This document shows, piece after piece, positions 17,488 through 18,989 of a DNA stretch of 18,989 bases. A program made the translations under genes and the position numbers. The stretch is from Endothia cerciana (Eukaryota > Ascomycota > Sordariomycetes > Diaporthales > Cryphonectriaceae). The stretch covers positions 1-18,989 of the forward strand of contig JALRMH010000119.1 of the NCBI GenBank assembly GCA_026119935.1, in the 5' to 3' direction. The notes below the pieces were generated by a model, which was not told the origin of the DNA, ran no database searches, and was given only the letters and a program-made list of their open reading frames with translations. Position 1 is the first letter of the stretch, and every line of letters begins with the position of its first letter.

Positions 17488-17753
17488 ATAGAGAAAATAT
17501 TAAACTCTGTCGATAATAGCTAGCTCTTTTTAAAGCTTATCTAGTGCCTCTTCTTCCTTACTCTCAAGCTTATCTTTTAATACTAGCTAGAGAGTAAGAG
17601 ATAAACAGAGCAAGTCTGTATTAACAGCTTAGTATACAACTAAGCTTTTAATATATAATCTTACAGAGTTGAAAGTAATAGTATTAGCTAGCTTTAAAAG
17701 TAATACAATTATATCTGCAGTTAAAGAGATACTTGTATAAATAGACTAGCGTA
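17488..17753 (-). pseudogene. Decayed minus-strand coding fragment with Lys/Glu-rich helix, unidentified
   Basis: In one frame (checked at 17616 and 17577) the minus strand reads SIYTSISLTADIIVLLLKLA, then NTITFNSVRLYIKSLVVY, and LVLKDKLESKEEEALDKL (about 17527-17583) followed by KELAIIDRV. There are six TAA/TAG stops, each replaceable by Gln or Trp. The EEE-rich helix is unlike the Ile/Lys/Asn background and suggests a real former gene. A 9-bp inverted repeat, CTTACTCTC (17557-17565) with GAGAGTAAG (17590-17598), lies within it. No family recognised. Confidence 0.33.
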
Positions 17754-18989
17754 TATAGTTTTTATATAGCACTGCTAGACTATTAGTTGCTTTTTTATAA
17801 GCTTTTAAATTATATATATTTTAGAAGTATTATCGTTGCTTTTTAGCAAGCAGCAGGTGCGTTAAGCTCTAAATAATAATAAAGCAATGCTATATATTGC
17901 TTTGTTCTGTATATTATTATAAATTATTATAAGTATATTTCTAGTAGTTGATATTGCTTTGCTTTATATATATAAAAGCTTTGCTATTATAATTTAAAGA
18001 TAACTAGCGTAGTAATATAAATAAGTTTTTATTAGCTAAAGCTTTTAAAAAGAAAGTCGGTAAAAGATTCTCTCAAATCTGTTTTATTTAATAGCTGTAC
18101 TAGAAAGTTCTACTATTATAAGATAATATATAATTTTATAATGCTAGCTTTAGCATACTTTTAATATAAAAAGTTAGCTTTAAATCAGTTTATATTATTT
18201 AGAAGGCTAAAGTTGTATATTATCAAGCTAGTTTGCTGCGCTAATATATAACGAATATAAATAGACTTGTTTAAAATATCTAGTAATAAGCATTATATAA
18301 GCTTACAGCGCTTTAAAGATATAATAATTAATAAAAGATATTAATCTGTCTATTATATTACTTTTCTACTTTATTTTTAAACGCTTTTTATCTTCGAGAT
18401 TCAGCTTTAATAACAACTTATTAAGCGAGTTTGTTAAAACATTAAACGCTTTATCTATAAAAGCCTAGCTAATAATAAAACTAATAAAGTAAAAGAGACT
18501 CTTCAAGCTTATTATAATAAAAAAGCTTAAGCTATAAAAAGTTTGTATTAGCATTTTATATAGCTTTAATTTTTAAAAATAATTTAATATATATATATCC
18601 GCCTGATCTTTTCTAATAATACTAGCTTGCTGCTTATTTTAATATATAGTGAAAGTAGCAGCAAATTACCTCTTTCTTTTAAAATCAAGCATTAAATTAA
18701 AAGCTACTTAATTATATTTAAAATCTATAAAACAACTTAAATAACTAATACTATTAAAAAGCAGTACTAGATAAAAAGTAATCTATATAATAAACTTGTA
18801 AAAGATATTTTTAACTTACTATCAAAACATCTTTATAAAAAAAATAATATTTTTAGTTATTACTTCTTTTTTAATAAAAGTCTACTTATATTTAAGCTTT
18901 AAGCTTTTAATATAATTTCTAATTTACTAATATATATATTAACAGCTAGCTTATTTTATTTAAAAAGTTATTAAATTAGTATTACTCTT
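17754..18989. other. AT-rich, RIP-degraded DNA, nothing identifiable
   Basis: Very AT-rich with scattered TGCTTTGCT-type words around 17885-17990. A plus-strand piece near 18440-18530 (KRFIYKSLANNKTNKVKETL) reads like coding sequence, but no domain, LTR, terminal repeat or RNA gene can be supported. Confidence 0.4.

Noticed and set aside
1..18989. CRISPR arrays, bacterial operons, rRNA or tRNA genes
   Set aside because: No regularly spaced repeats, no Shine-Dalgarno-linked gene series, and no cloverleaf or rRNA-like sequence seen. The RIP pattern, short intron and chromovirus point to a fungal nuclear genome.

Overview
The window looks like an AT-rich, repeat-derived segment of a filamentous ascomycete (Pezizomycotina-type) genome that has been heavily mutated by repeat-induced point mutation (RIP). 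CpA and TpG are scarce, TpA is everywhere, reading frames are full of TAA/TAG, and differences between repeat copies are transitions with no net length change. I found no intact host gene, rRNA, tRNA or CRISPR array. Family calls were made by reading translations by eye, without a database search.

The centre is one full-length Ty3/Gypsy chromovirus on the minus strand, 3244-10703 (7460 bp). It has two 457-bp LTRs (3244-3700 and 10247-10703) and a perfect 5-bp target-site duplication TTACG (3239-3243 and 10704-10708). Read on the minus strand it holds: 5' LTR; gag with a capsid region, a CCHC knuckle and a long Cys/His-containing tail (10185 to about 8125); then pol in the -1 frame (protease, reverse transcriptase, RNase H, integrase, chromodomain; about 8142 to 4433); then a polypurine tract and the 3' LTR. 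Gag and pol each keep one frame at every anchor checked, so the element died by substitutions rather than indels. Several catalytic residues are lost. A T_TTA_AAA heptamer lies in the gag frame where the two frames meet.

Between the pol end and the 3' LTR, on the opposite (plus) strand, is an extra decayed gene (3793-4436). Its first part resembles a six-cysteine cluster and its second part a basic coiled coil. The two parts lie in different frames, joined by a 53-nt intron-like segment that restores the frame.

To the right is a second, more heavily RIPed copy of the same element (14963-16385: one LTR plus the first 966 bp of the internal region). It is cut off exactly at a GC-rich, little-mutated 223-bp element with TGTCA...TGACA ends (14740-14962), probably a solo LTR of another family.

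The flanks (1-3238, 10709-14739, 16386-18989) are RIP-degraded DNA. Several stretches read like remains of coding sequence (plus strand about 160-474 and 2522-3243; minus strand about 13900-14511 and 17488-17753), but I recognise no family in them and give them low confidence.
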